DNA from: Rs1 sp036960485
GTDB lineage: Bacteria; Pseudomonadota; Gammaproteobacteria; Pseudomonadales; Balneatricaceae
DNA: 64,000 bases
Reading direction: 5' to 3'
Assembly (NCBI GenBank): GCA_036960485.1
Contig: JBALXS010000002.1
Location: 1-64,000, forward strand
A model generated the notes under the pieces. The model did not search any database and was not told the DNA's origin. It saw only the letters and a program-made list of their open reading frames with translations. Both the position numbers and the translations under genes were made by a program. Positions 18,767 to 26,436 of the stretch are shown here, piece by piece (the first letter of the stretch is position 1; each line of letters starts with the position of its first letter).

Positions 18767-18802
18767 AACCATAAAGCCCTGATCACATTTATCAGGGTTT
18801 TA
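18767..18802 (+). terminator. terminator-like hairpin between atpD and atpC
   Basis: AAAGCCCTGAT and ATCAGGGTTTT frame a seven-base loop, followed by ATAAAGAGG, which is also the atpC ribosome binding site. It may act as a partial terminator lowering atpC expression. The same structure is kept in the duplicate at 28411-28447 (loop bases differ). Confidence 0.5.
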
Positions 18803-18818
18803 TAAAGAGGTAATTAAC

Positions 18819-19241
18819 ATGGCTACAACTGTACAATGCGAAATCGTGAGTGCTGAAGGAGAAATCTTTTCAGGCCCGGTAGAATTCGTATCCGTCACAG
18901 GTAGTCTGGGTGATCTAGGGATTTATCCCGGTCATACTCCGCTTCTAACGGAACTAAAACCAGGCCCTGTCGAACTGCGTATGCAGAACGGCGAGCATGA
19001 AACTTTTTACGTATCAGGCGGCTTCTTTGAAGTTCAGCCAAGCAAAGTCACTGTTTTAGCAGATACGGCACTTCGTGCCCATGATCTTGATGAAGCAGCG
19101 GCGGAGCAAGCGAAGCTAGAAGCAGAGAAAGCAATTGGTGATAATGCTAGTGAATTTGAATTCGCTGCAGCAACCGCTCAATTAGCTGAAGCTGCTGCAC
19201 AGATTCGCACACTACAAGCGATTCGAAAAAAGCTTAAGTAA
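18819..19241 (+). CDS. atpC: F1 ATP synthase subunit epsilon
   Basis: A 140-aa subunit with an N-terminal beta-sandwich (about 1-85, including GSLGDLGIYPGHTPLLTELK) and a C-terminal two-helix domain (about 90-138) that can inhibit ATP hydrolysis. It closes the atp operon and is followed by a strong terminator. AAAGAGG precedes the ATG by nine bases. Confidence 0.98.
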   Translation: MATTVQCEIVSAEGEIFSGPVEFVSVTGSLGDLGIYPGHTPLLTELKPGPVELRMQNGEHETFYVSGGFFEVQPSKVTVLADTALRAHDLDEAAAEQAKLEAEKAIGDNASEFEFAAATAQLAEAAAQIRTLQAIRKKLK

Positions 19242-19260
19242 TGTAAGCCTAGACATCTTT

Positions 19261-19287
19261 AAAAGCCCGCTGATGCGGGCTTTTTTG
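19261..19287 (+). terminator. rho-independent terminator of the atp operon
   Basis: AAAGCCCGC, TGAT loop and GCGGGCTTTTTT form a textbook GC-rich hairpin with T-run, nineteen bases after the atpC stop. Confidence 0.95.
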
Positions 19288-19592
19288 TCTTTAAAATAAA
19301 GGTAATAAGCATTTAAACGAAAACTTAACTTCTCTATGCCAGCTACTTCAAAAGATTATTACTTTCTCATCTAGATCTAAGAAAAACCCAAAATATTTCA
19401 ATACTATACCTTCTACTTTGCGACATCCGCGTAATTTCGTTTAAATTCGGTTAATCTAAAAGCTATTATTATTCAATACCTTACGTTAATTTAACATAAT
19501 TATACAAAAAAATGGGTGATTATTGATCAGTCTAAGTTGACAAATAGTAACTTATGTCTTTATATAATAAGACAAAAAGAGGAGCGATGACC
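19288..19592. other. intergenic region between the atp terminator and usp
   Basis: About 300 AT-rich bases with no gene. It must hold the promoter of the universal stress gene. I see no clear -35/-10 pair or operator palindrome. Confidence 0.4.
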
Positions 19593-20453
19593 ATGAAGGA
19601 ACACGTATTAGTAATTGCTTACATAGAAGGGAACGATTTACTTTCTTTAAAAAAAGCTCGCGATATAACACTCCCAATGAACCCTACGCTAGATGTTGTT
19701 CACTTTGTTAAGCCTAGCGATGATCCTCAGGTAGACCAGCAGAAGCAAGTAGAGGAACTTAAAAGCACACTAGCGCGGAATGTCGAACAAGTTTTTGAAG
19801 GCACTACTGAGATCAACACTGATGTGGTGATTAGTGATGATATTGCTGATTGGGTTGCTAGTTATTGTGATACAACCGCTGTTGATCTAGTGATTAAGGC
19901 AGGCCATCGCAGTGAATCGCTGTTTCATACACCCTGTGATTTTAAGTTGATGCGCCAACTCCATTGCCCAATTTTGATAGCATCCAATAAAACATGGAAA
20001 ACCAAGGCCAACGTGCTCATGGCAATTGACCTATCCCGTGAAGATGATATTCATCAACAGCTTAATAGCTCAATTTTGAATTGGGGTGAAAAGCTATCTA
20101 AAATCACTCACAACCCGCTACATGCCGTTTACAGTATTCCTATTGCTAAGCCATTGTTAGAGTTTGATGTGGTAGAAAAAGATGCTGTGCTAGTAAAAAA
20201 AGGCCCTGCTGCACAGGAGAAGATGAAGAATCTACTGGCTAAGTACAATATAGATTCAGTCACAAGTCATATCATAGCGGGTCCCCCCGATAAATCTATT
20301 TCCCATGAAGCGAATGTTTTAAAAAGTGACTTAGTGGTTATTGGTTATGTTGATCATGATGGTTTAGGTAAGTTATTTGCCGGAAATACAGCAGAAAAAG
20401 TACTTCATTTTTTGCGTACAGACTGTCTGATAATTAAATTACCAGCAGAGTAG
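19593..20453 (+). CDS. tandem-domain universal stress protein (UspE-like)
   Basis: A cytoplasmic protein with two Usp domains. The first spans about 1-140 (HVLVIAYIEGND at the N-terminus, VDLVIKAGHRSE at about 108-119). The second spans about 145-286 (ANVLMAIDLSRED; end ADLVVIGYVDHDGLGKLFAGNTAEKVL, here cited in two parts: DLVVIGYVDHDG and GNTAEKVL). The GNTAEKVL segment is typical of UspE-type proteins. I chose ATG 19593 because AGAGGAG at 19578-19584 has correct spacing there, giving 286 aa. The ATGs at 19554 and 19587 fit less well. It sits between the atp and mrp operons with its own terminator. Its role is general stress resilience, by family inference. Confidence 0.9.
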   Translation: MKEHVLVIAYIEGNDLLSLKKARDITLPMNPTLDVVHFVKPSDDPQVDQQKQVEELKSTLARNVEQVFEGTTEINTDVVISDDIADWVASYCDTTAVDLVIKAGHRSESLFHTPCDFKLMRQLHCPILIASNKTWKTKANVLMAIDLSREDDIHQQLNSSILNWGEKLSKITHNPLHAVYSIPIAKPLLEFDVVEKDAVLVKKGPAAQEKMKNLLAKYNIDSVTSHIIAGPPDKSISHEANVLKSDLVVIGYVDHDGLGKLFAGNTAEKVLHFLRTDCLIIKLPAE

Positions 20454-20504
20454 TTTGATGCAGATTGGTCTATATTTAATAGATAATCTCAAGATTACTT
20501 TATT

Positions 20505-20533
20505 AAGTGCTTTGATGCGCAGAGCACTTTTAT
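20505..20533 (+). terminator. terminator after the universal stress gene
   Basis: AAGTGCT and AGCACTT enclose eleven bases and are followed by TTATT. A moderate hairpin separating usp from the mrp operon. Confidence 0.55.
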
Positions 20534-20616
20534 TCAAAAATAACACAATGAAAAGACCTTATTTTCGACCTAGGAGTTTTAGCTTTACAATTAATTGATA
20601 GCTGGGGGTTCATGGA

Positions 20617-21093
20617 GTGAAACAATATAACTTTAGTTTGTTTTTTGTATTAGTCGTTTTTTGGTTATTAAATTCGGGCCATTATGGCGCACTATTGCTT
20701 ATGTTTGGTGTTGTATCTGTGCTGTTTGTGGTTTTTCTAGTGAACAGAATGGCAGTAATTGATCATGAATCTCAGCCCTTTCATCTCTCTCCTAAAGTTT
20801 TCAGTTACTACATCTGGCTGATTAAAGAAATAAGCCAATCTAATATTGCTGTACTGAAGCAAATTTGGCGTGTTAACCCAAATCTAACCCCTGCATTACA
20901 GACAATTAAAATAAGTCAGCAAACGGATATGGGTAAAGTCATCTACGCAAACTCTATCACTTTGACTCCAGGGACAGTGGCGGTTGATGTTCAAGGCGAT
21001 GAAATTACCGTGCACGCATTGGATAAAAAAGATCTCGAGAGCCTAGAGTTTGGCGAAATGGATAAACGCGTTAGCGCATTGGAGGGTTTATGA
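20617..21093 (+). CDS. mrpE: Mrp-type cation/proton antiporter subunit E
   Basis: First gene of a nine-gene Mrp-like operon. It has 158 aa, with two or three N-terminal membrane helices (about 5-50) and a cytoplasmic part bearing the family signature ANSITLTPGTVAVDV (about 110-124). MrpE is needed for assembly and activity of the Na+(K+)/H+ antiporter complex. The start is GTG at 20617. The stop overlaps the mrpF start by four bases (ATGA). Having E first is unusual for bacterial Mrp operons, which normally begin with A. Confidence 0.93.
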   Translation: MKQYNFSLFFVLVVFWLLNSGHYGALLLMFGVVSVLFVVFLVNRMAVIDHESQPFHLSPKVFSYYIWLIKEISQSNIAVLKQIWRVNPNLTPALQTIKISQQTDMGKVIYANSITLTPGTVAVDVQGDEITVHALDKKDLESLEFGEMDKRVSALEGL

Positions 21094-21377
21094 TTACAGC
21101 CGCCACCCTAGCCATTTTTGCTGCTATGATTTTAGCGTTAGTGCGAGCTTTTGCAGGACCTACACTTTACGACCGAGTGCTAGCAGTCAACATGCTTGGT
21201 ACAAAAACCGTGTTGTTAATTGCCTTGCTTGGCTTTGTGATGGGCCGCCCTGAGTTCTTAGATATAGCGATCGTTTATGCGCTGATTAACTTTATCAGTA
21301 TCATCGCAGTGCTGCGCTATAGCGACTCCAATAATTTTAAAGATCCTGATCAAAAATCCATAAGTAAGGAGCTGTAA
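21090..21377 (+). CDS. mrpF: Mrp-type antiporter subunit F
   Basis: A 95-aa protein with three membrane helices. The family core reads GPTLYDRVLAVNMLGTKTV (about 28-46), with RPEFLDIAIVYALINFI downstream. It is overlapped by mrpE at its start and abuts mrpG (ATG at 21378 directly after its stop), so it is clearly co-translated. Confidence 0.95.
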   Translation: MITAATLAIFAAMILALVRAFAGPTLYDRVLAVNMLGTKTVLLIALLGFVMGRPEFLDIAIVYALINFISIIAVLRYSDSNNFKDPDQKSISKEL

Positions 21378-21719
21378 ATGGAGTTGTTGATCAGTATTAG
21401 TAGCGGGTTATGTTTACTGGTCGGCAGTTTTATCTGTATCTCAGGGGCGGTTGGGGTATTACGCTTTCCTGATTTTTATACCCGTATGCATGCAGCAAGT
21501 GTCACAGATACAGCTGGCATGGTACTGATTTTAGTTGGCTTGATGATGGTTAGTCCTGACTTACTAGTACTTGCTAAACTAGTGATGATCTTATTGTTAG
21601 GTTTACTAATCGGTCCAACAACGAGCCATGTTCTGGCCAAGTCTGCGTTTCGTAATGGTGTGAAACCTAAACTGACTTCTAATAGCAATGATCAAGGAGG
21701 TGATACATCGAAATCTTGA
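21378..21719 (+). CDS. mrpG: Mrp-type antiporter subunit G
   Basis: A 113-aa membrane protein of three helices with the PhaG/MnhG signature GVLRFPDFYTRMHAASVTDT (about 28-47). Its final codons overlap the start of the A'/B fusion (TTGA), and its own 3' end carries AAGGAGG (21694-21700), likely the ribosome binding site for the next gene. Confidence 0.95.
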   Translation: MELLISISSGLCLLVGSFICISGAVGVLRFPDFYTRMHAASVTDTAGMVLILVGLMMVSPDLLVLAKLVMILLLGLLIGPTTSHVLAKSAFRNGVKPKLTSNSNDQGGDTSKS

Positions 21720-22735
21720 TCAACTTTGTGCTGCTAGCCTTATTACTGATTGTTGCTGTTGGCATTATGCGACTGCAGGATTTGTTTGCGGTTACAATGC
21801 TTTTGAGTATTTACGGATTAATGTCGGCTACTTTTTTTGTTGCGATGGATGCGGTCGATGTGGCCTTTACAGAAGCGTCAGTGGGCGCAGGCATATCAAC
21901 CTTATTGTTACTAGTGGTTATATCCTTCACTGGCAGAGCTGAGCGTAAAACGCGCCACAAACCCTATGTAGCTTTGTTTGTTGTTACTGTAATCGGCATG
22001 CTGTTGTTATATGGTACCTCGGATATGCCTTATTTTGGCAGCTCTGATGCACCCATACACAACCATGTTGCTCCCCGTTATATCAATGATTCCATGCGGG
22101 AAATTGGCGTACCTAATATCGTTACTTCGGTACTGGCTAGCTATCGAGCGTTTGATACTTTCGGTGAAGTAGTTGTTATTTTTACGGCTGGAATCGCTGT
22201 GCTAGGTTTACTTTCAGTCAGTAGTAAAGCGCTTAGCAATAGCCAGCCACTAAACCGTCCCAGAGGCTTGTACCAGCAGCATATTGTAATTCGTATAGTC
22301 GCCAAAATTTTACTCCCCTTCATCTTTCTATTTGCTTTGTATGTGCAATTCCATGGCGACTTTGGCCCAGGGGGAGGGTTTCAAGCAGGGGTTATATTTG
22401 CCGCCGCTTTTATTCTTTACGCCATGACCTTTGGATTAGATGCCGCGACAGCTGTAGTAAAACCAGCGGTTATTGAGTTAATAGCTGCTGTGGGCGTTTT
22501 ACTCTATGGCAGTGTGGGCATAGCGACACTGCTTAGCGGTGGTAATTTCTTTGATTATGATTACCTGTTAGCTGATCCTATTGCTGGTCAACACTTAGGA
22601 ATTTTGTTAATCGAGCTAGGTGTGGGCTTAACGGTGACTTGTGTGATGGTGATGATCTGCTTTGGCTTTAGCCTTCGCCGCAAAGCCCACGAACAGAAGG
22701 CAGTGATGAATATCAGTGAGAGGGGGCCAAAATGA
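21716..22735 (+). CDS. fused Mrp A'(MbhD/MbhE-like)-B subunit
   Basis: A 339-aa membrane protein that joins parts usually found elsewhere. Residues about 1-75 resemble the MbhD/DUF4040 unit, the C-terminal part of MrpA (RLQDLFAVTMLLSIYGLMSA; VDVAFTEASVGAGIST). About 80-185 is an MbhE-like linker, and about 195-325 is MrpB/MnhB (LYVQFHGDFGPGGGFQAGVI, AMTFG). No gene for the large N-terminal half of MrpA is present. The start is probably TTG at 21716, overlapping the mrpG stop as TTGA. An ATC at 21707 has better spacing from AAGGAGG but would be a very rare initiator. The stop overlaps mrpC (ATGA). Confidence 0.85.
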   Translation: MINFVLLALLLIVAVGIMRLQDLFAVTMLLSIYGLMSATFFVAMDAVDVAFTEASVGAGISTLLLLVVISFTGRAERKTRHKPYVALFVVTVIGMLLLYGTSDMPYFGSSDAPIHNHVAPRYINDSMREIGVPNIVTSVLASYRAFDTFGEVVVIFTAGIAVLGLLSVSSKALSNSQPLNRPRGLYQQHIVIRIVAKILLPFIFLFALYVQFHGDFGPGGGFQAGVIFAAAFILYAMTFGLDAATAVVKPAVIELIAAVGVLLYGSVGIATLLSGGNFFDYDYLLADPIAGQHLGILLIELGVGLTVTCVMVMICFGFSLRRKAHEQKAVMNISERGPK

Positions 22736-23079
22736 TACTTGGACTTGCTAATACATGGGTAGCGATTGTGCTGATGATGATAGGGCTCTATATCGTCATT
22801 GCTCAAGGCAATTTAATTAAGAAAATTATTGGTTTGACCCTTTTTCAAACCTCGGTGTTTATCTTTTATATCAGCATGGGAAAAGTGGCAGGGGGCAGCG
22901 CACCGATTTTAGCGCAAGGTATTACTGAGTATTCAAATCCACTGCCTCATGCATTGATTTTAACCGCTATTGTAGTCGGCATATCAACAACAGCTTTAGC
23001 GCTTTCGTTGGTTGTGCGTATTAAAGAAACTTATGGGAGTATCGAGGAAGAAGAGATTCAAGCTCAAGATGAAAGCTAA
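22732..23079 (+). CDS. mrpC: Mrp-type antiporter subunit C (NuoK-like)
   Basis: A 115-aa protein with three helices, homologous to NuoK. Typical segments are GLYIVIAQGNLIKKIIGL (about 17-34) and NPLPHALILTAIVVGISTTA (about 68-87). It overlaps the preceding fusion gene by four bases and precedes the first D-type subunit. Confidence 0.95.
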   Translation: MILGLANTWVAIVLMMIGLYIVIAQGNLIKKIIGLTLFQTSVFIFYISMGKVAGGSAPILAQGITEYSNPLPHALILTAIVVGISTTALALSLVVRIKETYGSIEEEEIQAQDES

Positions 23080-23123
23080 CGAACCGTTCTCGTTCATACA
23101 ATAATCATAAAAAGGTATTAAGG

Positions 23124-24617
23124 ATGATCTCACAGCTGCCTGTTTTGCAAGTTGTTCTGCCGTTGATGGCGGCACCGCTTTGCTTGATGCTAAAGCGTAG
23201 TCGGCTTGTGTGGCAGTTTTGTTTGATTGTTAGTGCTTTATCGATGCTAATTAGTATTTTGCTGTTGCAACAAGTAAACAGCACAGGTGTGATTAGTTAT
23301 GAGTTTGGCGGCTGGGCAGCACCTTGGGGAATTGAATACCGTATTGATAAGCTCAATGTGATGTTATTACTCATCATTAGTAGTATCAGTACTTTAGTAT
23401 TAATAGCTGCGCAAACTAGTATTGATCAAGAAATTGAAAAAGAAAAACACTGCTACTTCTATATTTTATATCTGCTTAGCCTGAGTGGGATGCTGGGAAT
23501 AGTTGCGACAGGAGATGCCTTTAATATTTTTGTCTTTTTAGAGATTTCTTCGCTTTCTGCTTACGCATTAATTGCTATGGGCAACAATAGGCGAGCACTT
23601 TGGGCTTCCTATCAATATTTAATTATGGGCACCATAGGCGCGACCTTTATATTGATCGGCATAGGGATGATGTACCAAATAACAGGTACGCTGAATATCA
23701 GTGATCTTGCTGAGCGCTTGGCACAAGTGAATCAAAAACGTACTTTGTTGACGGCTTTTGTGTTTATCATAGTGGGAGTCTGCCTTAAGCTAGCGCTGTT
23801 CCCAATGCATTTATGGCTGCCCAACGCCTACACCTATGCACCTTCAATTGTGACTGCTTTTTTAGCGGCCACCGCAACGAAAGTAGCACTCTACTTATTA
23901 ATTCGTTTTACTTATTCAGTGTTTGGCTCTTCTCTGGCATTCGCGGCTATTCCTTTACAAACATTGTTTATGGCGCTGGGCTTGGTAGGTGTTTTTGTCG
24001 CCTCAATAACGGCTATTTATCAGAATAATGTGAAGAAGCTATTTGCTTATTCAAGTATTGCGCATGTCGGTTATATGATTGTTGGTTTTAGCATGGGAAC
24101 CGTTTCAGGCTTAACAGCAACGCTATTACATATGTTTAATCATGCTTTGATGAAAGGTGCGGTCTTTTTAGCATTAGCGGCAGTGATGTTCCGTTTAGGA
24201 GATGTACGCCTTGAAAGCTTTCAAGGATTGGGCCGCCGGATGCCGCTCACTATGGCTGCTATAGTGATAGGCGGTTTAAGCTTGATAGGGGTGCCTTTAA
24301 CTGTTGGTTTCGTTAGCAAGTGGTATCTACTGGTAGCATTGATAGAGCAACAGCGCTGGCTTATTGCTGGGCTATTATTGCTAGGATCAGTGCTGGCAGT
24401 GGTATACGTTTGGCGCATTATTGAAGTCGCTTATTTTAAAGAACCGCTGGTTAATAATACAGCTAAAGAGCAAGCAACATCTGAAGAAGCACCTTGGACT
24501 TTTCTAGTGCCTATTTGGTTGTTAGTTGGCGCTAATATATATTTTGGGATAGATACACGATTGAGTGTGCAATTAGCCCATTCAGCTGCTCAAAGCTTAA
24601 TTGGAGTAGCGCCATGA
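23124..24617 (+). CDS. mrpD: Mrp-type antiporter subunit D, first copy (NuoN/NuoM-like)
   Basis: A 497-aa proton-translocating subunit with about fourteen helices. The antiporter-like core holds Glu140 in VFLEISSLSAYA and Lys222 in CLKLALFPMHLWLPNAYTYA, the pair essential for proton movement in NuoL/M/N and MrpD. It follows mrpC after 44 bases with AAGGTATTAAGG upstream, and overlaps the next D-type gene by four bases. Of the three D-type subunits this one looks most like classical MrpD. Confidence 0.93.
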   Translation: MISQLPVLQVVLPLMAAPLCLMLKRSRLVWQFCLIVSALSMLISILLLQQVNSTGVISYEFGGWAAPWGIEYRIDKLNVMLLLIISSISTLVLIAAQTSIDQEIEKEKHCYFYILYLLSLSGMLGIVATGDAFNIFVFLEISSLSAYALIAMGNNRRALWASYQYLIMGTIGATFILIGIGMMYQITGTLNISDLAERLAQVNQKRTLLTAFVFIIVGVCLKLALFPMHLWLPNAYTYAPSIVTAFLAATATKVALYLLIRFTYSVFGSSLAFAAIPLQTLFMALGLVGVFVASITAIYQNNVKKLFAYSSIAHVGYMIVGFSMGTVSGLTATLLHMFNHALMKGAVFLALAAVMFRLGDVRLESFQGLGRRMPLTMAAIVIGGLSLIGVPLTVGFVSKWYLLVALIEQQRWLIAGLLLLGSVLAVVYVWRIIEVAYFKEPLVNNTAKEQATSEEAPWTFLVPIWLLVGANIYFGIDTRLSVQLAHSAAQSLIGVAP

Positions 24618-26092
24618 GCTATGAATTGCTGCTACAGATGTCAATCGTGGTGCCATTGCTCGCCAGTATATTGATAGTCATCACAGGCAAGCATGCTAAC
24701 GTGCGTGAAGGGGTCACTATTGTTAGCGCTATAATGTTGATCTATATAATGACTCAACTCTACACGGGACATACTTCGAATAATCAGATCAGCGCTTTTT
24801 GGTGGGAATTAATGCCGAGCTTGAACGTTAGCTTTGTCATTGAGCCATTGGGATTGTTATTTGCCTTAATCGCCAGTTTCCTGTGGCTGGTAACAACCAG
24901 CTATGCAATTGGCTATATGCGCGTGCATAAAGAGCAAAATCAAACTCGTTTTTACTGCTGTTTTGCGATCGCCATTAGTGCTGTGATGGGAATCGCTTTC
25001 TCTGCTAATTTGTTTACCTTATTCATTTTTTATGAAGTACTGACTTTATCAACTTATCCTTTGGTGACGCACGCAGGTAGCGAAAAAGCCAAAAAGAGTG
25101 GTCGTGTTTATCTCGGTATTTTATTGACAACATCCATTTTGTTTTTGTTACTAGCGATTGTTAGTACCTGGTTTATTGCGGGCACTTTAGATTTTAAAGT
25201 AGGTGGAGTGTTCAGCCCTGATATCGACAAAGGCTTGGCAGGAGGGCTGTTGTTACTGTTCGTGTTTGGTGTTGGTAAAGCCGCAATCATGCCGTTTCAT
25301 CGCTGGTTGCCTGCGGCGATGGTTGCACCTACGCCAGTCAGTGCATTGTTGCATGCCGTGGCTGTGGTCAAGGCGGGGGTGTTCACTATTCTCAAAGTGT
25401 GCGTGTTTATTTTTGGTTTGGATTTACTACCCACGCTGCCTACTACTCAGTTTCTACTATATTTGGCAGGTGCATCAGTGTTGTTAGCTTCTATCGTGGC
25501 GATGCGCCAAGACAACCTAAAGTTGAGATTAGCTTACTCGACAGTTAGTCAGTTAGGTTACATCACTATCGGTGCATTGCTCGCCACCTCATCCGGTGTG
25601 GTTGGCAGTGCGATGCACATAGCAGCGCACGCCTTTGGCAAAATCACATTGTTTTTTTGTGCCGGTGCAATACTGGTCAGTTTGCACAAATCCAAGATCA
25701 GCGAAATGCGCGGCATTGGCCGGCAAATGCCTATTACCATGTTTGCTTTTTTCATCGCCAGCCTAAGCATTATAGGAGTGCCACCGGGGGCAGGTACATG
25801 GAGTAAATGGTACTTGCTGATGGGTACTTTAGAAGCTGATCAGTACCTATTGATGCTTGTTTTAATGCTTAGCTCCTTGCTTAATATTGCCTATCTATTA
25901 CCGCTCTCTATCCATGCCTTTTTTCCCAATATTAATGTTAATAAAAATACCAGTTTGCCTGTTACTCAATTAAAAGAAGCACCTCTCGCCTCGCTTATCG
26001 CGATTGTTGTCACTAGTTCAGCATGCTTAATTTTATTTGTTTACCCTCAGCCGCTGTTGTTTTTGGCTAAATCTATATTGTCAGTAGGGTAG
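24614..26092 (+). CDS. Mrp-type antiporter D-like subunit, second copy
   Basis: A 492-aa homologue of NuoL/M/N. Its key residues are Glu141 (IFYEVLTLSTYPLVTH) and Lys222 (GVGKAAIMPFHRWLPAAMVAP), with a second Lys253 in AVAVVKAGVF. The HAVAVVKAG segment resembles the MrpA/NuoL N-terminal half, so this protein may stand in for the missing MrpA core. It overlaps the first D gene (ATGA), showing tight co-expression. Confidence 0.9.
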   Translation: MSYELLLQMSIVVPLLASILIVITGKHANVREGVTIVSAIMLIYIMTQLYTGHTSNNQISAFWWELMPSLNVSFVIEPLGLLFALIASFLWLVTTSYAIGYMRVHKEQNQTRFYCCFAIAISAVMGIAFSANLFTLFIFYEVLTLSTYPLVTHAGSEKAKKSGRVYLGILLTTSILFLLLAIVSTWFIAGTLDFKVGGVFSPDIDKGLAGGLLLLFVFGVGKAAIMPFHRWLPAAMVAPTPVSALLHAVAVVKAGVFTILKVCVFIFGLDLLPTLPTTQFLLYLAGASVLLASIVAMRQDNLKLRLAYSTVSQLGYITIGALLATSSGVVGSAMHIAAHAFGKITLFFCAGAILVSLHKSKISEMRGIGRQMPITMFAFFIASLSIIGVPPGAGTWSKWYLLMGTLEADQYLLMLVLMLSSLLNIAYLLPLSIHAFFPNINVNKNTSLPVTQLKEAPLASLIAIVVTSSACLILFVYPQPLLFLAKSILSVG

Positions 26093-26097
26093 TTATT

Positions 26098-26436
26098 ATG
26101 AATCAGCATAAAAAAGGACTTTTTGACTCACCTAAAAACGTTCAACGAGTTTTGTATTTTTTATACGCAGGTTGCTTTATTTTGTTTGCTGTCGACTTTT
26201 TGGTGCATCGACACATCAGCTATTACTGGGAAAACGTTTGGGCATTTTATCCAATCTATGGCTTTGTGAGTTGTGTAGTATTGGTAATCATCGCTAGTTG
26301 GATGCGCCCTTTTCTGATTAGGGATGAAAGCTATTACAATGATGAAGGTTTAGATGGTGAAGCGAATGAAAAGGCGCTAGAAAAAACGGAGCAGGGCCCA
26401 GCTGCTAGCAAAGGAGATAGCCATGTGGATGACTGA
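26098..26436 (+). CDS. small two-helix membrane protein of the Mrp operon, unknown function
   Basis: A 112-aa protein inside the antiporter operon. It has two predicted membrane helices (about 20-38 and 51-73), with RHISYYWENVWAFYPIYGF between them, and a charged, acidic C-terminal tail (about 80-112). I do not recognise a family beyond its occurrence with this operon type. It overlaps the third D-type gene by fourteen bases. The position suggests a structural or assembly subunit of the complex; that is inference. Confidence 0.8.
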   Translation: MNQHKKGLFDSPKNVQRVLYFLYAGCFILFAVDFLVHRHISYYWENVWAFYPIYGFVSCVVLVIIASWMRPFLIRDESYYNDEGLDGEANEKALEKTEQGPAASKGDSHVDD

